Below are positions 1-11,323 of a stretch of 64,000 bases of DNA, in pieces (the first letter of the stretch is position 1; every line of letters begins with the position of its first letter). Under the pieces are notes generated by a model. That model was not told the origin of the DNA. It was given only the letters and a program-made list of their open reading frames with translations, and searched no databases. The position numbers and the translations under genes are program-made. This DNA comes from Turbatrix aceti (lineage: Eukaryota > Nematoda > Chromadorea > Rhabditida > Panagrolaimidae): contig OZ017769.1 in the NCBI GenBank assembly GCA_963969345.1, forward strand, positions 11,411,725-11,475,724, given 5' to 3'.

Positions 1-1379
1 TGAGCCGACGTTTGGATGTTGGCACGAGAACGATGGACCAGTCGTCTGTACCCCATATGCGATGGATTAGATAGGGGATTGCCAGGAGGGTGACGAAAGT
101 CGTTGTCGACCTCCATCTTTTCGACAGGTTGAGCATACGACTTTTTGGAAGTCGGCTTATTCGAGTTTACTCCAAGTATTTCATTAAAGATTTTTTCTGG
201 ATTCAGGCCCTGGATATCGATGCTGACAAGTCGTTCAGTGCACTTGATGATTTCATCGTCGTCGCCGTCGATGCCATAGTTAGTCGCAGGACTCGGAGAC
301 CGTGAATGAAAGGCGTCACGATCATTCCGAAACAACTTCTCAAATTCACCTGGAACGGCTGCTGGAGTCTGGCAGATGAGAACCTTCAGCTCAGATTCCC
401 AGTCGAAACCTGCACGTTGGTTGTACGCGTTGTAGGCTTTCAGTTGAATGCCCTTATCGGTTAGCCGACGCACGGTCGCCTTGTCAAACGCGAGACACTC
501 GCCTTCCATCCATTTCAACACTCCTTGAAACTCGGCGTAGAACTCGCGATTTTCACGTCGTTCGGTGTGGGTGAGACCGTCGTGCTTGAAATTGCTGCCG
601 TCCATTATTGTCACGTAGTTAAAGTAAGCAACATCATTGCCACCAAAATCGTCGAGAGTCTTACCGTCGAACTCGTACTCGGTGTCACTGTTGACTTCCG
701 GAGTAAGCCAATCCGGAGACTTTCGATGTCGCTTCTCCATGACTTTGAACAACTCGATTATCGCTTCGGGTGTCAATCCTGGTGGTTTGGTTCGACAATT
801 TGAAATTCCATCCGGATATGTGTAGAAGTAGTATCCTTTGTAGTAAGCCCGCTTGAACACCAGAGGCTCGTTGTTGCGAGAACGCACTGACCCAGATGTC
901 GTCTGCTCGGTTGATGATATTCTCTGAAGTTGAGCCGGGGCTGGAGGCAACGCAGCTTCCAGTGTAAGAGGTGCAACTCGAGGCCTACGACCACGTCTTG
1001 TCGGTTGTCCTTGTCTGTTGAGTTTTGGCACAATTTCAGCAACTGCAACGTTGTCTTCCGTGTCCGCGTGCGAAGCAACGCTGTACGAACGCCGCCCCCG
1101 CCCTCGTCCTCTTTTGGGCATCGAACCAGCCGTTGCTGCAGTGCTGTGGTTCCTGGAAGAGGATTGTTTGGGAGGCTGGAGGCCTGCGCTGCTAGAAGAA
1201 ACGTCATCTGCTTGATCAGGCTGTATCGTAGTACGACGACGCGTAGATGGAGTAAAAAAACCCGTTAAGGAATCCTGGAGCATCGACAATTCCTTCCGCT
1301 TGTGAAAAGACTGTCGAACGCGCCGGGTTCGCTTTTCACCTTCACTGCTATCATTCGATTCCGCTTTTGTCATTGGCAT
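1..1379 (-). CDS. AT-hook-like basic nuclear protein, 5' part (3' end outside window)
   Basis: An open frame of about 459 codons runs on the minus strand from the ATG at 1379 to the window edge without a stop. The codons just after an acceptor-like TTTTTCAG (about 1388-1395) begin M-P-M-T-K-A-E-S, so 1379 is the likely start, possibly of a trans-spliced message. The first 150 residues are Ser/Thr-rich and basic, with KRGRGRGRR and RRGRRPRV stretches like AT-hooks, and a DSLTGFFTP motif near residue 36. The second half is ordered-looking (YYKGYYFYTYPDG, then a mixed helical region). No family was recognised. A chromatin-associated role is an inference from the basic AT-hook-like motifs only. 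Confidence 0.6.
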   Translation of the reverse strand, partial: MPMTKAESNDSSEGEKRTRRVRQSFHKRKELSMLQDSLTGFFTPSTRRRTTIQPDQADDVSSSSAGLQPPKQSSSRNHSTAATAGSMPKRGRGRGRRSYSVASHADTEDNVAVAEIVPKLNRQGQPTRRGRRPRVAPLTLEAALPPAPAQLQRISSTEQTTSGSVRSRNNEPLVFKRAYYKGYYFYTYPDGISNCRTKPPGLTPEAIIELFKVMEKRHRKSPDWLTPEVNSDTEYEFDGKTLDDFGGNDVAYFNYVTIMDGSNFKHDGLTHTERRENREFYAEFQGVLKWMEGECLAFDKATVRRLTDKGIQLKAYNAYNQRAGFDWESELKVLICQTPAAVPGEFEKLFRNDRDAFHSRSPSPATNYGIDGDDDEIIKCTERLVSIDIQGLNPEKIFNEILGVNSNKPTSKKSYAQPVEKMEVDNDFRHPPGNPLSNPSHMGYRRLVHRSRANIQTSA

Positions 1380-2077
1380 TTTTGGTGACTGAAAAATGCC
1401 TGGGTAGGCAATAAAAAGTGCACTGTGATGAAAAGGTGCGCGTGACGTAATGTAAAAAAAACGTGAACGAAAGACAAATTAGTCGGTAGGCATGGCAATG
1501 GAAAAGCATGAAGCTTTATAAAAACACAATGAATTAGACAATATCCGTGTTTCGATGTTGCAAAATGGATTAGTAATAACTTTATTTCGAAAAAAACAAG
1601 CCGGATGGATGAAAACAGAAATAAACAAAACATATTACTTATTAATAAAGTGCTGCTTAAAAAAAAACATAAGACAAACAACGGTCAACTGTTAGAGTCA
1701 ACGCGTCTAAACGGCAACAGCGTGCGCTTTTAAACGGATTTATTCGCGGTGAAACACATCTCAAAGCTTCTTGCTGCACTTTTTTTCACATGTTTATAGC
1801 CCACCAAAATGGTCTGCCGCTGTGTGCGTGCGTCATCACGTGGTTGTGCGTATACGCATGCTCGGCGTACGGATGCATGCTCTGGGTAATAATTGAGTTT
1901 CTCGTTTAATCCATTAGTTGGTCAGAAAGTAATAGTACAATTTTTTTGCTTTATTCTACAACCACAAATAAACAAAAGAAATTGTCATAAGAGAGAAATG
2001 AGACAGAATTTTCAAGCATAGTATAAATTTAAAACGATATGAGATCAATTGCGCAGGCACAACGATGACCAGGGTCT
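1380..2077. other. Intergenic, no gene seen
   Basis: AT-rich sequence between two minus-strand genes. It contains the presumed trans-splice acceptor of the 1-1379 gene and presumably the 3' UTR and promoter sequences. No open frame here has convincing coding character. Confidence 0.5.
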
Positions 2078-2404
2078 TCAGGATTTATTCTTCTCATCGG
2101 TCTTATTGTCTTTATCCTTTGTCTTTGGGCCAACGGCTACAATCATTTCTTTCAGTAACTTGAGTTCACTTTTCATTGCTTCAACCTTTCTCTCGAGTGC
2201 TTCGTTTTCAGCTTTTAGCTTGTCTACTTTCGAAGTTGTTTCGTACTCTTCCTGTCGCTTCTTCTGACGCGTTTTGCAAACGGCTTTGTTATTTCGCTGT
2301 CGCTTCAGCGTGTAGTCATCTCCTTGGCTTTCGGGGCTCAAAGGATCGCTTTCGGGCGACGACACCGGGGCTTTTCTCTTTCGCTGCGATGTCCGACCAG
2401 GCAT
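2078..2404 (-). CDS. Small C/EBP-like bZIP protein
   Basis: Predicted 108 aa starting at MPGRTSQRKRKAP (ATG 2404). Residues about 35-100 form a C/EBP-type bZIP: a basic region with the RNNKAV core (vertebrate C/EBPs have RNNIAV), then heptads of KVDKLKAENEALERKVEAM and a further LKLLKEMIVAVG leucine segment. There is no transactivation domain, so it resembles the short C/EBP-gamma / C. elegans cebp-2 class, which act as dimer partners of larger bZIPs in the nucleus. The gene is intronless in its coding part. An acceptor-like GGTTTTAG lies about 16 nt upstream of the ATG on the minus strand. Gamma type is inferred from size; the bZIP call is firm. Confidence 0.8.
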   Translation of the reverse strand: MPGRTSQRKRKAPVSSPESDPLSPESQGDDYTLKRQRNNKAVCKTRQKKRQEEYETTSKVDKLKAENEALERKVEAMKSELKLLKEMIVAVGPKTKDKDNKTDEKNKS

Positions 2405-2828
2405 TTCGTTAGCACTTGAACAACCTAAAACCATAATTTCGTAAAAACTTAACAAAGTTTCGAATTATCAACAAAAAATCAATTCGAATGTCAATAAAAA
2501 CAAAACAAGCAGACTGGTAGGATCACTGAACTTTGGATGCGCGCTGCACACTTTTCGATTTTTTCGTTGCAAGATAATCGTTGTGTTCGTCGTTCATTCC
2601 GTGACGCATCTCATTGTACGGAAACGTTTCGAGATTGCCCAATGCTTATATCTTTTTTTCACAACACGGGATCTTGTATCACTTTTCTTAGCTCACCTTG
2701 TTCGTGAATTGATATTGTGTTTTACAGTTTTTTTTGGTTGATCGCAACTATTTACTCGTGCAAATGTTTTGATTTTTTTGCATCTTGACTAATTTGACAA
2801 ATAACACGCTTTTATTCTTCTAGTGACA
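2405..2828. other. Divergent intergenic region between the bZIP and ari-1-like genes
   Basis: About 420 nt between two divergently transcribed genes, so both promoters should lie here. It is AT-rich with T-runs. No TATA-like element, RNA gene or repeat could be singled out. Confidence 0.4.
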
Positions 2829-4976
2829 ATGGACAACGACGCTGGCTACGCGCATGAAGACGATGAGTTTCTGGATGACGAGAACGAATGCTTTTCCGAG
2901 GACGACGGCATCGGTATCGATACTAACGTGGCTGAGAACGATCAAAGCGCAACCGATGTTCAGATAATTTCGACTGAAGAATTGGGTAACGAAATTCGCG
3001 TTCTCTCCGAGGAAACGGCTTCCGTTGTGTCACTTCATCCGGCGGTCTGCAAGATTCTCCTGCATTACTTCAAGTGGAACAAGGAATATCTTGTTGAAAA
3101 GTAAGCTCCTTTTTTTTGGATTCTGAGTTGTTGATGTGGTTGTTTTCAGGTTTTATGATTCAGAAAACTTTCTTCGATCACTGGACTTTGAAATAGAAAC
3201 TAACTTCAAGAAAGTAGGACACCCGTGTCGTTATCGTTCCGGTCGGTGTGGGATCTGTATGGAAGACGATCGACAACTGACCGGCCTCGCCTGTTCCCAT
3301 CGTTACTGCAGCGACTGCTGGGATCAATACCTGTCAACCCGGTTTCACGACAACCAAGATCCCTACGTGCGATGTCCTGACCCTGATTGCAAGCTTATTG
3401 CTGATGACGAAATTGCAATGAAACTTCTCCAGAAACCTGAGGACAGAAAATTTTATTCTAGACTATTGAATACTAGTTTTGTTGATGTAAGATTTTTTAT
3501 GATGTTGGCCTTTACATACTATTGTTTTTTTTAGCACAATCGTCTGCTGAAGTGGTGTCCGGCACCGGATTGCGACAAGGTCATCAAAGTGAGCCATCCT
3601 GAGTTCCGCCCGGTCACCTGTGATTGTCAGTTTTGCTTCTGCTTCAACTGCTCGGCAGAATGGCACGAGCCGGTCAGCTGCAGCTTGCTCAGAAAATGGA
3701 TTAAGAAATGCTCAGACGATAGCGAAACCGCAAACTGGTTGCACGCCAACACAAAGGATTGTCCCAAGTGTCACGTGACAATCGAAAAAGACGGCGGCTG
3801 CAATCACATGACGTGCAAGAGTGTGTCGTGCAAGTTTGAATTTTGCTGGATGTGTCTGGGTCCATGGCAACCACATGGCACGGGTTGGTATGCGTGTAAC
3901 CGTTTCACCGATCAGGCTGCCCAAGACGCGCGTTCTGTCATGGAAAATTCTCGAGCTGCTCTCCAACGATATCTTCACTACTATAATCGCTATGCCAATC
4001 ATCAGAACAGTCTCAAGTTGGAAGCAAAGGTGTGTTTTTTATCGAGCGAGAAAGCGTATCGTTTTTGATTTTACTTTAATTTAGGTGATCATGTTTTTCT
4101 TATTGCTAAAATTTGTTTCGAGAAAGTTAGTTTTTCAATCAAGGCATAAAACCGGCCTAAAAATCAGGCCGCCGGCCGGCCTAAATTTTCAGACCGAAGC
4201 CGGGCCGGCCGCGGCTGCGGCCTATGTTTTGAAAAAAATTTTCGTGCTTTATTTTAGGGTTATTTTCGCAAAATTTGACCAAATTTGGAAAAAGTTTTTG
4301 GAAACAACCTAATATTATGGAAAAATGCATAATAATAAATTCCTTTGTGGTAAAAAGTAAAAAAAAGACGAATGAAGCACAAAAACGTCAGAAAATCATA
4401 CTTTTTTTTGAAAAAAATCAACTTTCGAATTTTTTCCGGCTTTTTCGGCCGGCCTTGAATCGAAAAGCCGGCCCGCAGCCGGCCGGCTAGATTTTATGCC
4501 TTGGTTTCAATACAGATTTGGTGACAATGCTTTAAAGTGCCGATTTTACGATACGTTGACCATTTTTACGCGTTTAAAAAATTGTTATTTTTCAGCTTCG
4601 CGAAGTAGTGGAATCCAAGATGCGGCAAATGCAACAACACGGTTTTTCCTGGATCGAAACGCAATTTCTCACCAAATCTGTAAAAGCTCTAAATGACTGC
4701 CGCCGTACCCTTATGTATACATATGCGTTTGCTTTTTACCTCAAGCCCAGCAACGAAACGGAAATCTTTGAAAACAACCAAGCCGATCTTGAACTTGCCA
4801 CCGAACAACTCAGCGAGATTCTCGAACGGGAGATGGACGTAGATGTCGAAAAACTCAAGGAACTGAAGCTCAAGGTGCAGGATAAGGCAAAATACGTTGA
4901 AATTCGTCGTCAAAAACTTCTCAAACACTGTGCTCATGGAAACGAACGAAATACATGGGAATTTCGTGAAACCTAA
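2829..4976 (+). CDS. ari-1: Ariadne-1 RBR E3 ubiquitin ligase
   Basis: Four exons: 2829-3100, 3150-3486, 3535-4029, 4596-4976; all phases agree and give 494 aa (human ARIH1 is about 557). Order: acidic N-terminus; UBA-like region ([16 protein letters not shown]); RING1 ([11 protein letters not shown]...[10 protein letters not shown]); IBR; RING2 with the catalytic cysteine in GGCNHMTC; C-terminal Ariadne domain ([35 protein letters not shown]). RBR ligases take ubiquitin from an E2 onto the RING2 cysteine; ARIH1-class enzymes work with neddylated cullin-RING ligases. Those family facts are known, not visible here. The start follows TTCTTCTAG by 5 nt, suggesting trans-splicing. The 566-nt third intron contains a MITE. 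A GTG six bases upstream of the ATG is not used. Confidence 0.95.
4140..4503. mobile_element. hAT-like MITE in intron 3 of the ari-1-like gene
   Basis: A 364-bp element with terminal inverted repeats CAAGGCATAAAA / TTTTATGCCTTG, GC-rich GGCCGGCC arms and an AT-rich centre. It is flanked by TTTTCAAT (4132-4139) and GTTTCAAT (4504-4511), a 7/8 match consistent with an 8-bp target duplication. It has no coding capacity. CA...TG ends plus 8-bp duplications fit non-autonomous hAT elements. Architecture resembles the element at 55755-56105. Confidence 0.75.
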
Positions 4977-6811
4977 AGTTGTCAACTAGAAACCTTTATT
5001 TCTGATGTTTTGTACTACTGGTATGCGCGATCGATCTTCTCCGTGTCTTTGTCCTTGCTCTCTTCTTCAACTTTATCGTAATATCAATACCAGTTTACGT
5101 TCAATACCGGATGGCAATAGCTTTCTACCTTAACTCACTCAAACACTGCTTGCATGTATGGACGCCGGTCATGTGTTCTTGCAACCAAAATGTTTAGATA
5201 TTTTCGCTCAATTATACTGACATGCATATAAAAGAATTTTCTAAAAAAAGTTTGTCATTATTGTTATTAGATAGTTCTGGTGCTTTCTTCTCTTTGACCT
5301 ATTTTTCAGATTTTAGATTTTTTTTAGTTTTTGTGTTCATTATTCCCTACTCTATTGTACATTTTACCTTACTCTGTGCCCTTAAAACGTGTCTGGAAGA
5401 TTTTTATAATCTGTTTCGATGTGCTGTGTTTACGGTGTCAGACTCGTAAACGATGGGTTTTGTCGGCCATTTTTTTAATTAAACAGAGTCTAACGTCTGG
5501 TTGAAGAAGTTTTTAGTTGCTGGGAATCGCTGAATGCGGGGGCTTGCAATTAAAAAAACAATGAAATTTGTTCAAAGTAGCAATTTTAAAAATTTGGTTT
5601 CAATGGGCTTCTACCATGACTGGTAATTTTGTTTTATTTTTGCTTTTTAAAAATGTAAGCTGTTATACCATTTCAACCTTGATGTATTACGGACATTTTG
5701 TCATTCTTCTCATTTTCAGGCAAAGGAGGGGGGTAGCTTTTTCGTGACATGACATGAGACTGATTGATTAATATGTACGGCTCTGCATATTATTTTTACA
5801 AGTGCCTCACTCAGTCAGACGGGCAGCACGCCACGGCTGAATATGTCCCGCATAGCTAGCCTGAGAATTTTTTTGAAGTCCGTAAATTTTAAACTTGGAA
5901 GTTGGCGCTTTTGATGGGAGTAGGTATGCTGTTCTATATATAGGTTTTCGAATGTCCTGTAAATTTCATTGTTCAAAACGAAGTTAGTGGTCGGCCAAAA
6001 TTGCGTAGAATAGTGTTTGAGCACAGATTGAAACTTTTTTTTTCAGTATGCGCAAAATCCCAAACAAAGTTTAGCAGAAGCTTTATTTAGGAGAGGGATA
6101 AAGCATTTTGGTAAGGACATCTGGCGAGTGGTAATTGTGAACGAACACGCAACAAACTGCTGCCGCCGCAGTCGCTGCCGCTGGTGGTGACGGCATACAT
6201 TTTTGGCGGATGGAGCGGCTCAACGGCGGTCTGTCGCGGTCTGTCTTTTTGCTCCTTGCTTGCAGGGACGGCATTTGTTATTCCTTGTCGTCGTTGCCGA
6301 CGCTGGCGCCACCCGGTCGTCTGTGGCGAGGAACGGACTAGTTGTCTTCATATGCGCTGATGTAAATTGAATTGAATGCCTTCCCCATTTGCCATCTTCT
6401 TTCCGGAGTCTTCCTGAAGAAAACACGAACACGGGTAGCCAGGCAAAGCAGTGCAGGCACGGGATGCTAAAGGGTGGCTGCTTGAAAGTAGAATGCTTTT
6501 TTGTTTCTGCCGACGCGCGACTTGACACCTTGCTCTCGTCTCGTTTCCGAGATTTTGTTTGAAAGACCAAAGCTGCCTGCAATGCTTGTCCATCAGTCTG
6601 CCACAAATGATGTCTTTACCTGAGATTATGCTTCATCCTTGGGGCTATGATGGTTGCCATGGTACTTGGTCTCGTAACCAGTATCTCTACTGCTTGCTGT
6701 TTTATGACACATTACACAAGATTTAGTTGAAGGACATTACACAAGATTTAGTTGAAGGATTATATTTTTTTGCCATTTTAGCGTATACAACCAACGCACG
6801 ATAAATTTTGT
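4977..6811. other. Intergenic, no supported gene
   Basis: The 3' side of the ari-1-like gene and the upstream region of the Teashirt-like gene. Several short frames exist on both strands (for example around 6220-6606 on the minus strand) but show low-complexity translations and no splice-supported continuation. The only distinct structure is an exact tandem duplication at 6709-6758. Confidence 0.5.
6709..6758. repeat. Exact 2 x 25-bp tandem duplication
   Basis: Two adjacent identical 25-bp units, 6709-6733 and 6734-6758, beginning ACATTACACAAG. They lie just upstream of the presumed splice acceptor (CCATTTTAG, near 6781) of the Teashirt-like gene. Probably a recent local duplication. Confidence 0.9.
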
Positions 6812-8407
6812 ATGGGCCGCAGAAAACAGCTTCGACCTACTCGCCTTTCCGATGACATTTCACCTTCAACGCCGCTTCCCCCAGACCTCGTTTCGTGTCA
6901 TAAAAAAGATGATTGCTTGGATTCTGATTTGAAGGCTTCGGTCGAGGATCAACCACGATCAAAAAAATCTAAAGTCGTCGATTTCTCCATCAAAGCTCAA
7001 TTATCAACTTTGACACCTACAACTTTAACTTTCACTTCAATTTCAACTTCAACCTCGGAAAATACGGTTTCGTCAAATGCAACAATGACTGCTGCACTCC
7101 AAAACGCAGTTCTCAACGCTATGGCTAACAATATGAATCCCTACTCTCTGGTTTCTGCCATTAAGGCTTACGACACACTTATTAACGATTTGTCCTACCA
7201 GATGGACGGCTCAAAATTTTTACATTTGGCAAGCGAGGTCAATAAACTCGCCTCCAAGAACCAGCATCAAAATCATCTCGACAAGGATAAATTATATTTA
7301 GCATCTTCTAATGGACTTTCCGGTGAGTGTTGTACTTTTTGTATTAATGTTCAAACTTTGTGTTTGTTTCAAAAACGTTCTGAGTGTGTTTTTATCCTGA
7401 AAAATAATAGAACAACGACGACGACTGTAGACTAAAAGTGCTCTCCTTTTCTTTTCCATTGGTCAACACGTCAAAATGATGGATGATCATGCCCGTGCTG
7501 CCAGCCAGCCGCAAGGCCTAAGAACAGGATGGCGGGCTTTTACGAATGAATGAGTGGCACGGGACAAGAAGACGTGGATATGTGTGTATGTGCGTATATG
7601 CCAAGAGTCGCGTGTTGTCATAATTTGTTCACTGGATCGTTGCTAAAATTTTTCATTGCCTTTTCTGTGAACCTCCGCCACCCATCCTTGAAAAGCGGCC
7701 CCATAAGCGATTGGGACGCAACCTAAACTAACAATTCTTTTTTTTTTAATTTTATCATTTTAGGCAATAAAGCCACAAAGTACTCTAGAAAGTCCTCCTT
7801 ATCCGTGGCACTACCAAATTTGAATACAGCCAAAACTGACGACAATAAGCAAGACTCCCCGTCTGCTTTGGATCTCCGCATTAAGCCAAAAGAGGATGTT
7901 GACGCACTCGGAAAGCTGAGTTCTCTGGTCGGACAAGCAGGATCGTCAATGACTGCTTCGATGGCCGCTGTAGTTAAATCAGTGAACCGGACAATGCCAA
8001 CAACACTGCTTGACGATAACGATCCTTGCAAAGTTTTTACTTGTTTACAATGCTTTGAACGGTTTTCAAACATGCTAGAACTCACCGAACACATGCGTGT
8101 TACAAATCATTATGGACAGAATGCAAAATTCAATGGGTAAAATATTCTTTTTTTAAAACAAAAAAGAAAAAATATTTTTAGGCATCAATTTCCAGTGACG
8201 CCAACATCATTAGCACATGATACGAATAATAAAAGCGCCGCCACAAACGGAAGCAATGCTGGGGGCAATCGGCTGTCAACTTACCGTTATAAATGTGCAA
8301 TTTGTGGTTACTGCAATGATTTATCTATTGATGAACATATGCGCAACGTTCATTCTATATCAAAGCAAGCCGATTGGCTTGCTGCTGTCAAACTTGTCCC
8401 TATCTGA
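6812..8407 (+). CDS. Teashirt-like C2H2 zinc-finger transcription factor
   Basis: Three exons: 6812-7322, 7764-8136, 8182-8407; phases agree, 369 aa. The first residues MGRRKQLRP match the NuRD-recruiting RRKQxxP N-terminus shared by SALL, FOG and Teashirt proteins. PSALDLRI near residue 190 resembles a CtBP-binding PxDL motif. Finger 1 (CLQCFERFSNML...HMRVTNHY) has the HMxxTxHY ending typical of Teashirt fingers; finger 2 is CAICGYCN...HMRNVH. With only two recognisable fingers it is shorter than insect or vertebrate Teashirt proteins. Expected role: nuclear repressor recruiting NuRD and possibly CtBP. A SALL-type protein is the alternative. An acceptor-like TTTTAG lies about 30 nt upstream of the ATG. 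Confidence 0.75.
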
Positions 8408-8578
8408 TCTCAAAATAAAATAAACTTGTATTTTCCTTCTTCGGTATTGTAACTACAATCTGATCACCCCGAATGATAACTACAATCTGGGGTGATAACG
8501 TAATGACATGTGGTTTTTTTGCATAACTGGAGTCTGCATGGCACTCAGTCATTAGAAATGCTTTGTCAGTAGATTGAT

Positions 8579-9254
8579 ATGGGCTGTCGCACAAGTCGAC
8601 ATTTAGACACCGCAAAGAAGCGTAAGACTAAGCAATGCGAGGCAAGTAGTGAAACCGGTAGTCGTCCGTCGACAACTGCGGGGCTGATGAGAGACTCCTC
8701 TCGCCGTGGTCCTGTTCAATCAGATGGTCGCCTTGTTCCTCTGTATAGTGCAGAAAACTCGACACAGAAATCCACCCATAAGTCTTCGCTTAAATCAACG
8801 CAAAAGTCTTCAAGTATCCGTCCCCTGGCTGTGCAGACTGCCAACGTCCCCCTACCAACCCCGCTTCCCAATGGAGGTGTTGCTCCTACCCCTGTGCCAT
8901 CCAATGATCAGGTGGGTACAGTACCTGCACCTACACCGATGCCTCTGCATCATCATCAACACCAGCATCAGTTTCACATGATTCCTCTTCAGCAACAAGC
9001 GTACCAACAACAACCAACACTGGCTCAACAAAAACGAGAGGTAACTATTTTGCGTTTTTTTAAGATAGTCAACACCCTTGTTTTAGTTGCAAGACGACGT
9101 CAATAAACGCCGTCACAGACACCGAAAGCAGCGACGCAAACGTGAGATGAACGAAGACGATACCCTCTACGAAGTGGCTAAAATTATGCCGACTATTGAC
9201 TTCTCCGATCAGGATGATCACAACTTGAATAATGTTGTACAACAAGTGTCATAA
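8579..9254 (+). CDS. Unknown protein with MGC N-terminus and basic C-terminus
   Basis: Two exons, 8579-9040 and 9087-9254, predict 209 aa. The N-terminus MGCRTSRH fits an N-myristoylation signal (Gly2, Ser6) with a palmitoylatable Cys3, which would place the protein at membranes. The middle is low complexity: Ser/Thr/Lys repeats (STQKSTHKSSLKSTQKSS), Pro-rich and His/Gln-rich tracts. The C-terminal exon starts LQDDVNKRRHRHRKQRRKRE, a strong basic patch, followed by an acidic tail. An acceptor-like TTTGTCAG sits about 10 nt before the ATG. It is 171 nt downstream of the Teashirt-like gene on the same strand. No family recognised; lipidation is an inference. Confidence 0.6.
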
Positions 9255-11323
9255 TACAAATAAATGGTGTTTTATTCTAGAAAAGAAATGAACCGTAAAA
9301 TCAAAATTCATAACTCTTCCGGTTATACGATGTTTATGTTTCCGGAAATCAATTATTTCTTTTGTGTGTGTTTAAAAATACGGCGGTGCCGTTTGTACTG
9401 CGTTGTTTGTCATTGGCATTATCTGTTTTTTTCAACTTTTACAATATCATTACCATACCTACACTGGCTTAGTGTTCTAACGACTAGGCTTACGACTGTA
9501 GCAAACAAACGCTACTTTACATTTAGATTGAAAGTTATTACCTCAGCATTACACTATTCGTGAGTAAAGCATATTGTTGTCTACCACTCATTAATCTTCG
9601 CAAAAATTGTTTTACAGCATTTCCATGCTCAATGTGGCTTCAACATTTCATGTTGTAAGTTTTGATTACTGTTAGGGTAAAAAAATGAGCCAAGTGAAAT
9701 ATAGTATCTGCGTGAGAATTTTTTGCCATTAAAATATTTTCTTCCATGAGCCGCTTAAATAAGATATAAAATAAAAGGACACAACATTTTGTTTGGTATA
9801 AATTATTTTACCAGTGCGCAACTGTGACACCTTGGCAACTAACTACTGTCACTGTACTAATGTAAATAAGTGGAAGCAGGGCTCTTCTATAGCTACTACC
9901 AATGCTTGGTATATTTTGAAAATTAAAGAAAAAGATGATGCTTTGCTTGCACATGTAACTGATATTTGGATGAACATCAGAGACTTAAAACATCTTGCTT
10001 GTTTTTGCTCGGTGTGTTTCAATATCTAGGTCGAAATCTTTTTCTCCCTTGTGACTTCAAAAGTTATGCCACACTGTGATATTGCACCATTATTATGCAA
10101 TTTTACCATGGTGGTGACAAGTTTGGCACAACCACTCCACATTGCGTGACAGAGTTCAGTTTTTGCGGTGGCAGTATCAGTTGAAAGGGTTAACGCCCTG
10201 TACACTGCGCCTATTTGTTCCGTGCCTGTTGTGTAACTAACTTTTCATTCCATATTATGTATTTCATGGCTCTTTTGTTAATTTTGCACAGAACAACCTG
10301 TCTTTTTTTCTTGGCGGTAACAAAATAATTTTTCTGTCTTGATTCGTAATTTTATAGCAAATTACAACTACATCATGCGTACAGCGAAGGCAGAAATCAA
10401 AATGTTCTAAATGATAAATGCGGAAACATTAGGGTAAGGCGAAGACAAAAGTTTTTTACGATTGAAAAAATTGGTTTGAATAAGAATAATACTTATGCTT
10501 GAGCAGACTTTTACATCTGTTTTTGTGATTATTGGTTAATTTGTAAAGCCCAGTTTAATTTCTCAATCAGACTTGCAGAATTAAGCGAATGAACACATGT
10601 GCGTGCTTTTTGATAGATATAAAAAATGTGGGGTTAATATCGCAAGTTGCTATTGCTAATGCCCAGCGCACATTTTTTGCATTGATACAATACTGGCATC
10701 GTATTATTTTTGTGTTTGTGTACATTAGAGCTTTTTCCAGATTAAATGAAAATTCTTATTCTTAAATTACTTTCAAATTGAAGAGATCTACAATTTTACT
10801 ACAATAACTAAGGGTATTATTAGAAGTTTTTGGACAACAACGGGAGTCTGTAGTAGGGCACGGCTCTTGGGAGAAGACGAGGAAAGGGAGTAAGTACTTT
10901 TAAGGCACTTGGCGCCTTTACGAAACGACTGCATCATCAAAGAAAGCTGTAAATTGAGTATGCATTGCAAACTTAATTCAAACGATGCACGACTTTTTTT
11001 TGGCAGTATGTGAAGATGTTGGCACCTTTTGTGTTTTGGATGATGATAATGAATGACTAGGGGGTTTATGTGATGGTAAATTTTTTTCTAGCTTGCAGCA
11101 ACAGCTCATGATAGCTTATTTACTATGATTTACGATACGAGTGTTCTTGAGTAACTATTTCTTTTATTATGTTGATAATAAAAATTGTAATATCGTTTTC
11201 TTTTTATGCGTTAATCTTGGCAAGTACAGATTTCAAAACTGCATAGAATACATTTGATTTGTCATCACGATTTACCATTATTTCAGCGGCAACAGACCGC
11301 TAGTCGGTCGAGGCGGTGGCGAC
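9255..11323. other. Intergenic, about 2 kb, no supported gene
   Basis: AT-rich sequence upstream of the innexin gene. The frames present are short, lack splice-supported continuations and have random-looking translations. No tRNA, clear inverted repeat or tandem array was seen. Confidence 0.5.

Noticed and set aside
6220..6606. Minus-strand frame of 129 codons upstream of the Teashirt-like gene
   Set aside because: Overlapping frames in two phases, low-complexity translation, no splice sites in phase and no recognisable motif.
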